This document shows positions 1 through 10,984 of a stretch of DNA of 64,000 nt, one piece after another (position 1 is the stretch's first letter; each line of letters opens with the position of its first letter). This DNA is from Hymenopus coronatus (lineage: Eukaryota > Arthropoda > Insecta > Mantodea > Hymenopodidae). A program made the translations under genes and the position numbers. The stretch covers positions 21,085,001-21,149,000 of the forward strand of contig CM060882.1 in the NCBI GenBank assembly GCA_030762935.1, in the 5' to 3' direction. The notes under the pieces are model-generated. The model was given only the letters and a program-made list of their open reading frames with translations. It had not been told where the DNA came from and searched no databases.

Positions 1-494
1 TTATCATATATTAAAGAGCTTTACCTGACAAACGAAATGTATATCTTGAATGTTCTGGGAATAGCCTGTGAAGAATAGTTTATTCTAGACGATTTTTACG
101 GAATTTTGCATAACTACTAAACCGTAAGACTTAAATACTTACTACATAAGAAATGTAGAGCACATTAAGACACACAATTTATGTTTTATTCGTAGATTTG
201 ATCGTTTTTTAGATATTCCTTATTTTTGGTTTCAGCTATGAAAAACTTACTTTTCTCATAATTTGCCAACTCCTGTCCATACAAACAAAGGAACTTCAGT
301 CACTTAGGAACCAGCTTTTTACTGTCATTTTAACCTATTGTACTCCCTTATTTCACTTCTACTTACAAGGAAGCAAGTAATAATATTTCTGCTAATTTTT
401 TCTCCAGTATCATAAAGTAAATAGAAGCATATGGTTTTTAACAATAATTTGTTGCAGAGATGTAGAGAAAGACATGTGAATGGAACACATCAGA
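1..494 (-). mobile_element. HLE copy, 5' half, cut by window edge
   Basis: Read on the minus strand this runs from the middle of the element to an intact 5' terminus: the last bases, 473-494, are the reverse complement of the TCTGATGTGTTCCATTCAC end. The 3' half lies outside the window. The centre carries the block with ATACGATATTTTAATC-like sequence seen in nearly all copies. Confidence 0.85.
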
Positions 495-764
495 TATTTT
501 TGTATGGACATGAGTTAACAGGTTAATGTAGGTATTTTAAAGCTGAAACCTAAAAACAAGGAATATGTCAAAAACGAATTCCTAGTTATTCTTAGTTTAT
601 GGTTTCAATTTCAAACTAATTAAACACACACACACACATGTGGATATGTTTTTAAAAATGCTTTTTAGGATTCAGTGGGACCCAAAACATGTATTTCCGG
701 TGAAAGCTCGGTATGGAATTTTTGAAATAGAATACCTTTCCTATACACTATGTAGAGAAATTAA
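495..764 (+). mobile_element. HLE copy, internally deleted
   Basis: The block around 'aagctgaaacc...caaggaatatg' jumps directly to the (CA)n tract at 625-638 and the 3' end ('ccggtgaaagctcggtat', then 'ctatacactatgtagagaaa'). The middle of the element and half of the terminal palindrome are missing. It abuts the minus-strand copy to its left. Confidence 0.7.
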
Positions 765-1196
765 TAGGTAGTAGTATGTTTGTTTTCCGGAGAAATATCC
801 CTTGCGCACACCTAATGTATGGCATGTGGTGCTATTATAACAGTAATGCCAACTTACTGCAACAAGAAGGAAAAAGCTGAATCCTGGCGAGCAAGGCGCT
901 GTGTTGAAATAAAGCCGTTTAAAGAGCTAGCAAGCCAGGCACCCAGCTTCTTGGCGAGGTAATCAATTGGAAGTTACGCGGGCTCCGGTGAGTTATGGGT
1001 AGCGTCGGCAGTACATCAGACCCTCCCGTTGTCTGGGAGCACCCCCTCCCCTAGGGTCTCCAGGGGCAGCTGACCGGCTCCACGTACAAGCGTTCTGCAA
1101 CGTAGGTGCAACAACCAACACCTTATTCCTGTACCAACCTGAGTGCAGCTAAATATTCCTTCAACTTATATCTAAAGCAATGCTTTCCAAAAACTA
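765..1196. other. Non-repetitive spacer
   Basis: No element, RNA or convincing reading frame is recognisable. The part from about 860 to 1110 is richer in G+C than the surrounding repeats. An AATAAA at 919 has no reading frame attached to it. Confidence 0.4.
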
Positions 1197-2014
1197 TCTG
1201 ATGTGTTCCATTCACATGACTTTCTCTACATCTCTGCCAGGAAGTTTATGCTTCTATTTACTTCATGCTAATTGAGAAAAAAATAGCAGAAACAGTCTTA
1301 TTACCTGCTTCCTTGTAAGTAGAAAAGAAATAAGGGAGTGCCATAGGTTAAAGTGACAGTCAAATGCTGGTTGCTATGTGACTGAAGTTCCTTTGTTTGT
1401 AAGAACACGAGTTGACCAATTCCTGTATGAGAAAAGTTTTTTTTTTAAACTGAACTCAAAAGCATCTAAAAAAAAACGATCAACTCCACAATATATAATT
1501 GTGTGTGTTGTCGTGATCTACATTTTCTTGTGTAGTAAGTTTTTGTCTATCTCTTGCGGTTTACCACTTACACAAAATTCAATTACAAATCATCCAGAAT
1601 AAACATGTCTTCAGAGGCTATACCCAGAAAATTTAAGATATACATTTTATTTGTCACATAAATATCTTAAATATAACAGATTTTAATCAAAGACGTTAGA
1701 GCCATTTTTCAGAAAACCAACCTTTTCGAAAAATATGCCAAGTAAAGGATAGTTGGACTGAGGGGATTTTCTTGAAAATCTTCGTGTCGCATCCGTGGAA
1801 GATATCAAACATAAAAACCAAGTTTGGTGTTTAAGGATGTTTTCGTTTTTGAGTTCTGCTGCCCACACACACACACACATTTCTAATTTTTTTTTATTCA
1901 GGGGGTCACAAAACATGTATTTTCGGTGAAATCTCGGTGTCGAATTTTTGAGTGCAATACAATATGTACCTTCTCTGTACTCTATGTAGATAAGTAGTGC
2001 GTGTAGAGAAAGTA
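1197..2014 (+). mobile_element. HLE copy, full length, subfamily 1 (reference description)
   Basis: A good example of the family. The 5' end is TCTGATGTGTTCCATTCACATG followed by ACTTTCTCTAC; a 5-bp stem (ATGTG/CACAT) can form at the tip. The interior has no reading frame. At 1861-1880 lies a (CA)n tract, and the 3' end is a degenerate palindrome then GTGTAGAGAAAGTAA. The 3' GTAGAGAAAGT is the exact inverse of the 5' ACTTTCTCTAC, so the element has subterminal inverted repeats. There is no coding capacity for a transposase. Helentron-type non-autonomous elements combine short subterminal inverted repeats, a 3' hairpin, an internal microsatellite and insertion at A/T without target duplication; that is the basis for the provisional class, which remains inference. 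Confidence 0.85.
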
Positions 2015-2072
2015 ACTAGTTAACAACCTGAAATTTTCTATTTCTATTAATTTAACTGCCCACTAGCGTTTA

Positions 2073-2190
2073 TTACTTTCTCTAGCACGCATATACTACA
2101 TATATAGTAGGTAGAAAAGAAATTGTATTCCACGCAAAACTTCGATACCGAGATTTTACCGGAAAAACGTATTTTAAGAACCCCTGAATT
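2073..2190 (-). mobile_element. HLE 3' end fragment
   Basis: This is the minus-strand terminal hairpin (ACTTTCTCTAGC at the outer edge, a subfamily 2 type end) followed by 'gataccgagattttaccgg'. It is cut by the SINE-D that starts at 2191. Confidence 0.75.
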
Positions 2191-2430
2191 GCCGCGCCGT
2201 TGTCGATTGATTAGACCACACGCCACTCACCTTGACAGCCCGGGTTCGATCCCGAGCGACGACATGTGGAATTTGTGGTGGACAATGCGGCGTAGGATAG
2301 GGTTTCCTCCGAGTTCTCCGGTGCCCCCTCCCATCTCATTTCACCATGCTCAATCTTCATTCTATGTATCATCCGTGTCATCACCTGCGGTTCCATTTGT
2401 AGTAAAAGCGAGCGTTAAACACTATCAAAA
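2191..2430 (+). mobile_element. SINE-D (tRNA-derived)
   Basis: The head is tRNA-like, with a B-box-like CCCGGGTTCGATCCCGAG near 2238-2255. It is followed by a body shared with five other sites (7412, 12495, 24634, 28026 and a fragment at 60966): 'gtggtggacaatgcggcg', 'tttctccgagttctccggtg', and a tail with 'catttgtagtaaaagcgagcgttaaac'. The RNA polymerase III promoter role of the head is known for tRNA-derived SINEs in general. The copy is too diverged to show target duplications. Confidence 0.75.
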
Positions 2431-2433
2431 AAA

Positions 2434-3164
2434 TCGGATGTGTTACACTCACATGACTTTCTCTAGCTGCTCTTCAAAACTACTACAAAAGATTATTCTT
2501 CTTTGTACACAATGCTAATCAAGATAAATGCTAGCAGAATGTTATTACGTAGTTCCTTATAAGTAGAATGGAATAAGGGAATGCACTATGCTAAAGTGAT
2601 TGTCAGATATTTTAAAAGCTATCGTTATGCGATTGTCATTGCAAATCACTTCTTTGCTTGGCCAGGAGTAGAACAAATGAAAAACAGACACTTCCTGTGT
2701 GAGAAAAGTTTAAGTACTTCACAATTGAAACCAATAACAAGGAACATCTCGAAAACGGTTACTTCCACAACAAAAACGTAAAGGACAAAAATTGGGTGTT
2801 TTGTAATGAGGCACACTTTTTGGGTAGTACGTTTTTCTCTATCTCTTACGGTTTAGCAGTTAATCATAATTCAGCAAAATTCATCCAGAATAGAGAGGTC
2901 TTCAGAGGCTATTCCCCAAAAAATCGATATATACATTTTATTTCTGACATAAATAGCTTTAATATAGGGGATTTTAATCAAAATCGTTAGAGCTATTTTT
3001 AAGAAAATCAAAATCTTCAAAATTTTTTCCATGTAAAGGGTAGTTTGTGGAGGGGGAGGAGATTTTTTTGAAAATCTTCGTGTCGCATCCTTGGAAGATA
3101 CCAAACCTAAATACCAAGTTTGGTATTTAACGGTCTTTTTGTTTTGGGGCTATGCTGTCCACAG

Positions 3165-3195
<31 letters not shown>

Positions 3196-3342
3196 CCTTT
3201 TCTTAGAAATGCTTTTTTCGGACTCAGGGGACCCGAAACTATATATTTCCGGTGAAATCTCGGTATCGAATTTTTGGGTGCATTACAATACCTTCTCTAC
3301 CCCTATGTACATTGTACATATGAGACTAGAGAAAGTAAAAAA
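2434..3342 (+). mobile_element. HLE copy, full length, subfamily 2
   Basis: The 5' end reads TCGGATGTGTTACACTCACATG then ACTTTCTCTAGC, and the 3' end TATGTACATTGTACATA then GACTAGAGAAAGT. The body has the subfamily 2 block 'gtcattgcaaatcacttctttg...ggagtagaacaaatg'. The (CA)n tract is at 3165-3192. Both ends differ from subfamily 1 in matching ways. Confidence 0.85.
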
Positions 3343-3344
3343 AC

Positions 3345-3826
3345 TTCAGAATCCTGAAATGCTTTTTTAGAAAAAGGTCGTTATGTGTTAGTGAAAGTCA
3401 AAGTATGTTAAGTAGCACCCTTGATATTTATTTTCAGTATCTTCCAAAGATGCGATTCGGAGATTTTTATGAAAATCCCCCACCCAAGCTACCCTTTACA
3501 TGGAACATTTTTCGAAAATATTTATTTTGTTAACAATGCATGGAATGATTTTGATTAAAATATTAGATGTTTAAGATGTTTTCTAACAAACTAATATATA
3601 TCTTGAATTTTATGGGAATAAGTTTCTTCATTCTGGATAACTTCTGTGTAACTGATGAACCGGAAGAGATAGACAAATACTTGCTTCACAAAAATATAGT
3701 TCCCGTTAACACACTATTTTATGTAATATACACGTTTTCGTAGAGTTAACCGTTTCCACCATATGCCTTGTATTGGTTTCAATTTTGAACTATTTAAACT
3801 TTTCTCAAGCGGTGGTCATCTTTCAT
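3345..3826 (-). mobile_element. HLE copy, both ends missing
   Basis: It covers the block from 'gcttttttagaaaaaggtc' through 'ccccacccaagctaccctttacatgg' and 'attttgattaaaat' to 'aacttttctcaagcggtggtc'. The terminal hairpin and the 5' tip are absent. Confidence 0.75.
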
Positions 3827-3910
3827 TTTATGTCTTATATTTTAATCCGGCGAAATGCAAAAGAAAGCCGAATCTCAATTGTTTCACGTAACGATGAGCT
3901 TTTAAAATAG

Positions 3911-3998
3911 CATAAGTAGAGGAGGTATTGCGCTTCATCAAAACAACGGATACACAGCTTTCACCGGAAATACACGTTTTGGGTCCCCGTATAAAAAA
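3911..3998 (-). mobile_element. HLE 3' end fragment
   Basis: A short minus-strand 3' part ('ggaggtattgcgc', 'tttcaccggaaatacacgttttgggtcccc') directly joined to the 5' tip of the next copy. The outer palindrome is mutated. Confidence 0.65.
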
Positions 3999-4822
3999 GT
4001 TTGTGTGTTCCATTCACATGACTTTCCGTTATCTCTGCAATAAATTATTGTTAAAAACCTTATTCTTCCATTTGTTTCATGCTAATCGAGACAAAAAAAA
4101 AAAAAGAGAGAAATATCCTTAATAATTGCAATATAGTAGGCTAAAATGATAGTCAAATATTTTAAAAGCTGGTTGCCATGTGACTGAAGTGTCTTTGTAC
4201 GGTCAGGAGGTGACAAAGTCCCGAATGAGTAAAGTATAAACGTTTTAAAGCTAAAACCACTAACAAAGAATATCTCGAAAACGGTCAACCCCACGTAAAA
4301 AAGTTTTATAACATAAATTGTGTGTTTTAACGAGCTCTACAAGTTTTGCAGAGTAAGATTTTGTCTATCTTTTACGGTTTACCAGTTATGAAAAATTCAA
4401 CAAAACTCGTCTAGAATAAAAAAAGTCTTCAGAAGCTACTCCCAGAAAACTCAAAATATACATTTGGTTTGTCATGAAAATATCTTTAATATACGGCATT
4501 TTAATCAAAATCGTTAGAGCCCGTTTTGAGAAAATCATAATTTACGATTTTTTTCTAAGTAAGGGTAGTTGTGGGGACGGGGATTTTCTTGAAAATCTTT
4601 GTGTCGCATCCTTGAAACATACCAAACTTAAATACCCCCTTTGGTATTTAACCTTCTTTTCGTTGTCTACAGACACATACACACACGGATCTTTTTCTAA
4701 AAATATTTTTTTTAATTCAGGGGGACCCAAAATATGTACATATTTCTAGTGAAATCTCGGTATCGAATTTTTGGGTGCAATATAGTACTTCTCTGTACAT
4801 AGTATATGTAGAGAAAGTAAAA
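3999..4822 (+). mobile_element. HLE copy, full length, subfamily 1
   Basis: The 5' tip 'tttgtgtgttccattcacatg' is intact except for the first bases. The 3' end is 'tgtacatagtatatgtagagaaagtaaaa'. The CA tract (4671-4684) is short and interrupted. Confidence 0.85.
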
Positions 4823-5308
4823 CATAGAAAAACATCTGTGTTCGTGAGCGTTGAGTGCGTGGTGTGTTTTTGAACATGATAACTCTAAAGCGAAAAGTGG
4901 GTAGAATACCAAATTTGGTGTTTAAATTTAGCATCTTCGAAGGATGTGACACTGATATTTTGATGAATATTATCTCACTATAAACTGCTTTTTACAGAGT
5001 TTTTTTTTTTGTAAATTTTATGTTATCAAAAATATCTCTAATTAAAATACCATATCTTAATTAAAATACCGTATTTTAAGTTGTTTACTTACCAAATAAA
5101 ATGTATACCTATGTTGAATTTTCTTGGAATAGCCCTTGAAGGATTATTCATCCCGGATGACTTTAAATAACTATAAAGAGTAAGAAATTAGTAGATTTCG
5201 TTAACACACACAATTTATGTAGAGTTAACCGTTTCCAAGATATTCGTTTCAGTTTCAAACTACTTAAACTTTTCTTAATCAGGAAGTTGCCTTTTGTTTC
5301 ATATCTCA
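4823..5308 (-). mobile_element. HLE copy, left part of an interrupted copy
   Basis: The minus-strand middle of an element, ending at 'tttcttaatcaggaag'. The missing 5' end appears to be 6018-6140, on the far side of the next copy, so 5311-6012 was inserted into this older copy. Confidence 0.65.
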
Positions 5309-5310
5309 TT

Positions 5311-6012
5311 TTTACTTTCTCGATACGTACTATGTACATAGTGCATAGAGAAGGTATTGCACTCCACCAAAAATTCGATAATGAGATTTCACCGGAAATA
5401 TATGTTTTGGGGTCCCCTGTATCCAAAAAGGTATTTTCAGAAAAAGGTCCGTGTGTCCGGGTGTCAGTGTGTCAGTGTGTCCGTGTGTCCGTGTGTCTGT
5501 GAACATGATAACTCAAAAATGAAAAGTCGGTAAAATACCAAAATCGGTATTTAAGTTTAGTATCTTCCAGGGATAAGGCTACTTTTTTCTCGGTCAATTT
5601 TCCGGAATTTTGCATAATTGCTAAACCGTAAGAGATGGATAAAAACTTACCACACAACAAATTTAGAGCACTTTAAAACACACAATTTATGTTACATACA
5701 TTTTTTCGTGGAGTTGTTTTTGAGATATTCCCTGTTTTTGGTTTCAGCTATAAAAACATACTTTTCTCATACAGGACTTTGTGAACTCGTGTCCATATAA
5801 ACAAAGGAACTTCAGTCACATAGCAACCAGCTTTTGACCACCACTTTAACCTATGCTACTCCCTTATTTCGCTTCTACTTACTAGGAAGCCAGTAATAAG
5901 ACTATTTCTGCTAATTTTTTCTCGATTAGTATGAAGTAAATAGAGGTATAGGCTTTTAACAATACTTTGTTGCAGAGATGTAGAGAAATTCATGTGAATG
6001 GAAGACATCAGA
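5311..6012 (-). mobile_element. HLE copy with internal deletion, nested
   Basis: Both termini are present: ACTTTCTCGATACGTACTATG at 5313 and the inverse 5' tip ending at 6012. The (GT)-rich tract at 5450-5502 is the CA microsatellite read on the other strand. Sequence between the 'ttagtatcttccaggga' block and the 5' third is deleted at about 5580. Confidence 0.8.
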
Positions 6013-6017
6013 TTTTT

Positions 6018-6140
6018 TTCTTCTACTTACAAGAAAGCAAGTAATAAAACAGTTTCTGCTAATTTTTATCTCGTCTAGCGTGAAGTAGTTAGAAGAATAA
6101 CGTTTTTAACAGTAATTTTTTACCAAGACGTAGAGAAAGT
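6018..6140 (-). mobile_element. HLE 5' fragment, right part of an interrupted copy
   Basis: Minus-strand 'cttctacttacaagaaagcaagtaat' through 'acgtagagaaagt'. It plausibly continues 4823-5308 across the nested insertion. Confidence 0.6.
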
Positions 6141-7167
6141 TCAACGAAATATTGAAAAGCAGTTTTGAGTTATTATTGCTTTTTTAATATTTTTTTCAAG
6201 TATTTGATAAAATAATTGGCTAACCATAAACTGCAAGTTACCCATCAAATCTCGAATGCATTCTCGAGCTGATAAGTATAACTTACAGTTGTTATACGCA
6301 ATATAGTAGTTGTATATTGAGTTAATAACAAGATTTGATTTAGAGTGTGGTTACATTAGTGTTGTATTTGTTATGGAATGTTTTGAAAAAGCTGTCTAGG
6401 CAGGTAGCTGACCCGAGCGAGGGAGAGAGAGTCGAAGCGACGTTCCCATATGCTTATACAAACACCTGAACTAGCGCTTGTTTGCTAGCTGGAAGGCAAT
6501 ATCGCGACGCATATGTCAATGGCCAGGCCTAATGAACCGCACATTGTCACAGGATGTATACAAAACGGGGAAAAACAACAACAGAATCATCTCCATTTGT
6601 GCTCTGGGACAAGATAATGACACTTAACATCAAAAACATCTAGGTATAATGCGGCGCTGTTGTCAGTCAGTCGACCAGGCGGAGTGATCCATCAGGCAGT
6701 GAAGAGACGTTATTCATTATTCACGAGCTCCTGTCGGAAATCACGCGTACAGTCAATCACCGGGGACGGGTGAGGTGGGGAGGAAATAAAAACCAACAGG
6801 GAACACAAAAAAACACGGCAGCGTTGCTGGAAACCGCGTTAAAAATAAATATATAACAATACCGATACATGTGAGGTGGACTGCTGTCTATCTAATGTGC
6901 GGACGTGCAGCGGCGCGTTGTCGCCGTGGCACGGCTACTAATTGCGCGATTGACGCACCAGGGCCACTCCACCATCACCTACATCATCATTGGTGAACGC
7001 ACGGCTAGAAAATTTGATCATCGTCAAATAAACCGACCGAAAATTAAATCTATACATCGGGGAGAGCTGTGCGTTAGTTTTTTTTTTTTTTCTGTTTTGT
7101 TTTCGACGTTCACTAAATGAGCAAACTAATGAACTGATCTAATTAATAGCCGCTTGTATGAGAATTG
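6141..7167. other. Non-repetitive island
   Basis: The longest HLE-free stretch in the left half. About 6400-7060 is clearly richer in G+C and CpG than its surroundings (for example 'gcggcgcgttgtcgccgtgg' near 6908). I see no splice-bounded open frame and no known element. A reading frame of 71 codons at 6905-7120 ends in poly-Phe from a T tract and is probably fortuitous. Confidence 0.4.
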
Positions 7168-7351
7168 GCAACAGTTGCTGTATGTCACAAATTTCTTGCC
7201 TGGCTTTGCAGTGCATCCCAAAAACAAAGACAATCGTTTCTTATTATCAGCAATTATCCATTAATTTCGTGTTTCTCTACCACGTACATAGCAGACAGTG
7301 TATAAACTATAACGAGTTTTCAACAGAAATGCATTTTTTTTAGCACCTGAT
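7168..7351. repeat. Local direct duplication, copy 1
   Basis: 'acagttgctgtatgtcacaaat' through 'tccattaatttcgtg...aaatgcattttttttagcacc' recurs at 8276-8470. The right third is a degenerate minus-strand HLE 3' end. The rest is not found elsewhere in the window. Confidence 0.75.
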
Positions 7352-7411
7352 GTATTCCATGCACATGATTTTCTGTACATTTCTGTAACAAATTACTACT
7401 TTTTCGAGTCT
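7346..7411 (+). mobile_element. HLE 5' tip, left of a SINE insertion
   Basis: 'CTGATGTATTCCATGCACATGATTTTC' is a mutated 5' terminus. The element resumes at 7675 after the SINE-D. Confidence 0.65.
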
Positions 7412-7674
7412 GCTTACCCTTTCCCTTTTTAGGACTGAAGAGCGAATGCCTAGGGGCCAAAAGTAAACGGCACGAAACCTCAGTCGGCCCATAGCGTGAG
7501 GATGTGGCTGATATGAAATTCAAGCGAAATGAACGATAGGAAAGGTGATGATGGAGTAAGTGGAGGAACGGTTGGCGGAGGACCCGGAGAAAACCCGCCC
7601 AGACGTCGCTTCGTCTACCACAAAGTCCACAAGCGGGCGCTTGAAACCCATCGAACGGTCTAACCACTTGGCTA
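7412..7674 (-). mobile_element. SINE-D, diverged
   Basis: Minus-strand SINE-D body: 'ggacccggagaaaacccgccc' and 'ttcgtctaccacaaagtcc', and a tRNA-like head ending near 'ggtctaaccacttggctac'. The B box is degraded. The tail part (7430-7540) differs strongly from the other copies. Confidence 0.6.
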
Positions 7675-8275
7675 CATCTTATCTACTTCATGCTAATCGA
7701 AACAAACATTGGCAGAATTGGTATTACTCGCTTCCTAGAAGGGAAATAAGGGTAAAGCGATAGTCAAATCATTTTAAAAGCTGGTCGCTATGTGAAACAA
7801 TTGAGGTTCGGTTCACTTTGCGTGGTCTCGTTCAAGAAAAGTTAGTTTAAAATTGAAAACAAACAGAAGGAATTTCTCAAAAAGGTCAAATTTACATAAA
7901 TTATGTGTTTTAACGAGATCTTCGTTTTTTGTACAGTAACTTTTTGTCTATTTCTTACGCTTTGTCAGTTACGCAAAATTCAGCAAAATTCATTCAGTAA
8001 AGAGGTCTTCAGAGGCTATTCCCAGAAAGTTCAATATATACATTTTATTTGGGCTGTAAATATCTTTAATATACGGTATTTTAATAAAAATCGTGAGAGC
8101 CATTTTTGAGAAAATCAAAATTTTCGAAAACGTTTGCATGTAAAAGTTAGTTTGTGGTGGGGGGATTTTCTTGGAACATACAAAACCTAAATACCAAGTT
8201 TGGTATTTAATGTTCTTTTCGTTTTTGACCTATGTTGTCCACAGACACACGTGCACACACATAGAACTCGGACCC
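7675..8275 (+). mobile_element. HLE copy, continuation of 7346-7411
   Basis: It runs from 'ctacttcatgctaatcgaaac' through the AAATACCAAGTTTGGTATTT palindrome (8191-8210) to a short CA tract. The 3' end is lost at the boundary with the duplicated segment. Confidence 0.75.
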
Positions 8276-8470
8276 CAACAGTTTCTGTATGTCACAAATT
8301 CCTTACGTGGCTTTGCAGCGCGTTCCAAGTACATACTTCTGTAACACAACGTCTTCATATGATCACTAATTCAGCAAGTATCCATTAATTTCTCCTTTCT
8401 CTACCACGGACATAGTAGACAGTCTATATTCTATAACGAGATTTCACCAGAAATGCATTTTTTAGCACCC
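8276..8470. repeat. Local direct duplication, copy 2
   Basis: Partner of 7168-7351. It contains 'tgtatgtcacaaattcctta', 'tccattaatttctcctttctctacca' and the same degenerate HLE 3' remnant ending in 'gcattttttagcacc'. Confidence 0.75.
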
Positions 8471-8484
8471 CTCAAAGAAAAAAA

Positions 8485-9338
8485 TCTTATGTGTTACACT
8501 CACATAACTTTCTCTATCTACTCTACCAACAAACTTCTTACAAAAGATAATTCTTCTTTCAACATCCTGCTAATGAAGATAAAATTAGCAGAATTGTATT
8601 ACTTAGTTCCCTATAAGTAGAATGGAACTAAGGGAATGCACTAGGCTAAAGTGATAGTCAACATTTTAGAAGCTGTCATTATGCGATTGTCATTGCAAAT
8701 CGCTGCTTAGCTTGGCCAGGAGTAGAACAAAAGAAAAACGGGCACTTAAGTCTGAAAAAAGTATAAGTACTTCACAATTGAAACTAATAACAAGGAATAC
8801 CTCGAAAACGGCAAGCTCCTCGAAAAAAATGTATGCGACATAACTTATATATTTTAACAAGATCTGAATTTTTTGTAGAGTAAGTTTTTTATATCTCTTA
8901 CGGTTTACTAGATATGACAAATTAAGCAAAATTCATCCAGAATAAACAGGTCTTTAGAAGCTACTCTCAGAAAATTCAATATACAGAATGAAAAAAACTT
9001 CATTGACTATTCCCAAAAAGTTTAAGACATACATTTTGTACTATGTAATGAAAATAGTTTATACACAAGCTATATTACAAATCCTTATAAAGCTTTGAGA
9101 AAAAAAAAACTGCAATTGTACATTCCATGTAAAGGGTATTTTGAAGTTCAGAGATCTTCTTGAAAGCCTACTAGTGATATTCTCCGAAGATAGGTTTTGG
9201 TATTTAAACATATACACGCATACACGTTTCTTCTAAAATGTCTTCTTTGGAATCAGTAAAACATACATTTCTGGTAAAATGTCGTCATCACAATGCAGTA
9301 CTTTTCACTTCTTGCTGGAATTACGTGACAGAGAATGT
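8485..9338 (+). mobile_element. HLE copy, subfamily 2, old and degenerate
   Basis: The 5' end is 'tcttatgtgttacactcacataactttctct', with the subfamily 2 body 'attgtcattgcaaatcgctgc...agtagaacaaaag'. The 3' half is highly mutated and the palindrome is reduced to 'gacagagaatgtaaaa'. Confidence 0.7.
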
Positions 9339-9343
9339 AAAAG

Positions 9344-9530
9344 TCTGATGTGTTCCAATCATATGGATTTCTCTACCAATTCTATAACAAACTATTCTTA
9401 TAAAAGCTTATTCTTCTATCTCCTTCACGTTAATTAACATAAAAATTAGCAGAAATAGTCTTATTACTTGCTTCCTTGTAAGTAGGAGCGAAATAAGGGA
9501 ATACGCTAGGCTAAACTGATAGTCAAATCT
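9344..9530 (+). mobile_element. HLE 5' part of an interrupted copy
   Basis: 'TCTGATGTGTTCCAATCATATGG' to 'aaactgatagtcaaatctt'. The continuation lies at 9761-9880 and then 10985-11415, separated by SINE-B, SINE-C and a younger HLE. Confidence 0.7.
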
Positions 9531-9760
9531 TACTCTTTCATTTATATAGCCCTCTTTTAATATCTAAGGCTTTGCACTTGAAACAACTCGTCTGTAGGTT
9601 GTTTTACTTTTGGGTTAATACATTCTTTTTTCCTCAAACACACACACACATACATTCACTCTCACATACATTCTTGCAGACTCTGTGGGGGATAGGGAAT
9701 AATTATAGCTAAAGAAAAATTCCCCGCCTCAGCTCGCTGACCACTCGATCACGGAGACAG
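9531..9760 (-). mobile_element. SINE-B, tRNA-derived, B box deleted
   Basis: On the minus strand: 'gatcgagtggtcagcgagctga', then 'ggcggggaatttttcttta', 'cccacagagtctgcaag', a GT-rich stretch (9638-9660) and a tail ending 'gagggctatataaatgaaag'. This matches 44551-44811, but the segment with anticodon loop and B box is missing here, so it could not be transcribed from its own promoter. Confidence 0.7.
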
Positions 9761-9880
9761 TCATCGAATATCTTTGCACGGCCGGGAGTAAAACAAAAGA
9801 AAAAGGAACAAAATGTCCCGTCTCAGTACAGCTTAAGTATTTTAAAATTGAAAACAATAAGCACTGGAAATATCTGTAGT
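9761..9880 (+). mobile_element. HLE internal fragment (continuation of 9344)
   Basis: 'cacggccgggagtaaaacaaaag' through 'aattgaaaacaataagc' corresponds to the subfamily 2 block 'ggccaggagtagaacaaaag...aattgaaaccaataacaag'. Confidence 0.65.
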
Positions 9881-10098
9881 AATTCTGTCTCACATTCAAG
9901 AGATCGCGGGTTCAAATCTTAGGGTAGGCTTGACTGGTTAGGGCTTTTTTCGGGGTTTCCGTTATCCTGGGAAGATGAACATCAGGTAACTTTAAAATCC
10001 GTGGACTTCCAGATCATTCAAGCATCATATCGCAAATTTCATTCATTGTCCGATATGACCAGTCAGGTTAAAGAACGTTAAGCAAGAAAGAAATAAAA
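9881..10098 (+). mobile_element. SINE-C (tRNA-derived), 5'-truncated head
   Basis: B-box-like 'gcgggttcaaatctt' at 9907-9921, then 'ttttttcggggtttccgttatcctgggaag' and the 3' block 'atttcattcattgtccgatatgaccagtcaggttaaag'. The same body occurs at 13866 (minus), 14150 and 32333. Confidence 0.75.
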
Positions 10099-10099
10099 A

Positions 10100-10982
10100 T
10101 CTGATGTGTTCCATTCACATGACTTTCTCTACATCTCTGCAACAAATTATTGTTAAAAAGCTTATGCTTCTATTTACTTCATGCTAATCGAGGAAAAAAA
10201 ATGTCAGAAATAGTCTTATTACTTGCTTCCTCTTAAGTAGAAGCGAAATAAGGGAATACCATAGCTTAAAGTGAAAGCCAAAAGCTAGTTGCTATGTGAC
10301 GGAAGTTCTTGTTTGCATGGACAGGAGTTGACAAATTCCTATATGAGAAAAGTATAAGTTTTTGAAACGTGAAATCAAAAACAATGAATAACTAAAAAAC
10401 GATCAACTTCACGAAAAAAATGTACATAGCATAAATTATGTGTTTTAACGTGCTCTACATTTTCTGTGCAGTACGTTTCTTTCTATCTCTTACGGTTTAA
10501 CAGTTAAGCAAAATTCGGCAAAATTCATCCAGAATAAAGAGGTCTTCAGCGGCTATTCCAAGAAAATTCAAGATATACATTTTATTTGGTATGTAAATGT
10601 CAGTAATATATGGGATTTTAATTAAAATCGTTAGAGCCATTTTTTAGAAAATCATAATTTTCGAAAAAAGTTCCATGTGAAGGGTAGTTGGCGTTGGGGA
10701 GATGTTCTTGAAAATCTTCGTGTCGCATCCTTGGAAGATACCAAACTTAAATACCAAGTTTGGTTTGTAACGGTCTTTTCGTTTTTGAGCTATGCTGCCC
10801 ACAGACACACACACACATACATACACACAGACAGACAGACAGACACACACACAGATATGTTTCTAAAAATGTTTTTCTTCTTTTTTTTATATATTTCCGG
10901 AGAAATCTCAGTATCGAATTTTTGGGTGCAATACAATACCTTCTCTATACACTATGTACATAGTACGTTTAGAGAAAGTAAT
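10100..10982 (+). mobile_element. HLE copy, full length, subfamily 1
   Basis: Complete from TCTGATGTGTTCCATTCACATG to 'acactatgtacatagtacgtttagagaaagta'. A compound microsatellite (CA)n(CAGA)n occupies 10801-10854. It sits between the two halves of an older copy. Confidence 0.9.
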
Positions 10983-10984
10983 AA

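Noticed and set aside
1378..1602. Many open frames of 60-110 codons inside HLE copies, often with Cys/Val/His repeats
   Set aside because: They recur in every copy in shifting frames, and the Cys/Val or Thr/His stretches are translations of the (CA)n/(GT)n microsatellite. There is no conserved protein across copies.
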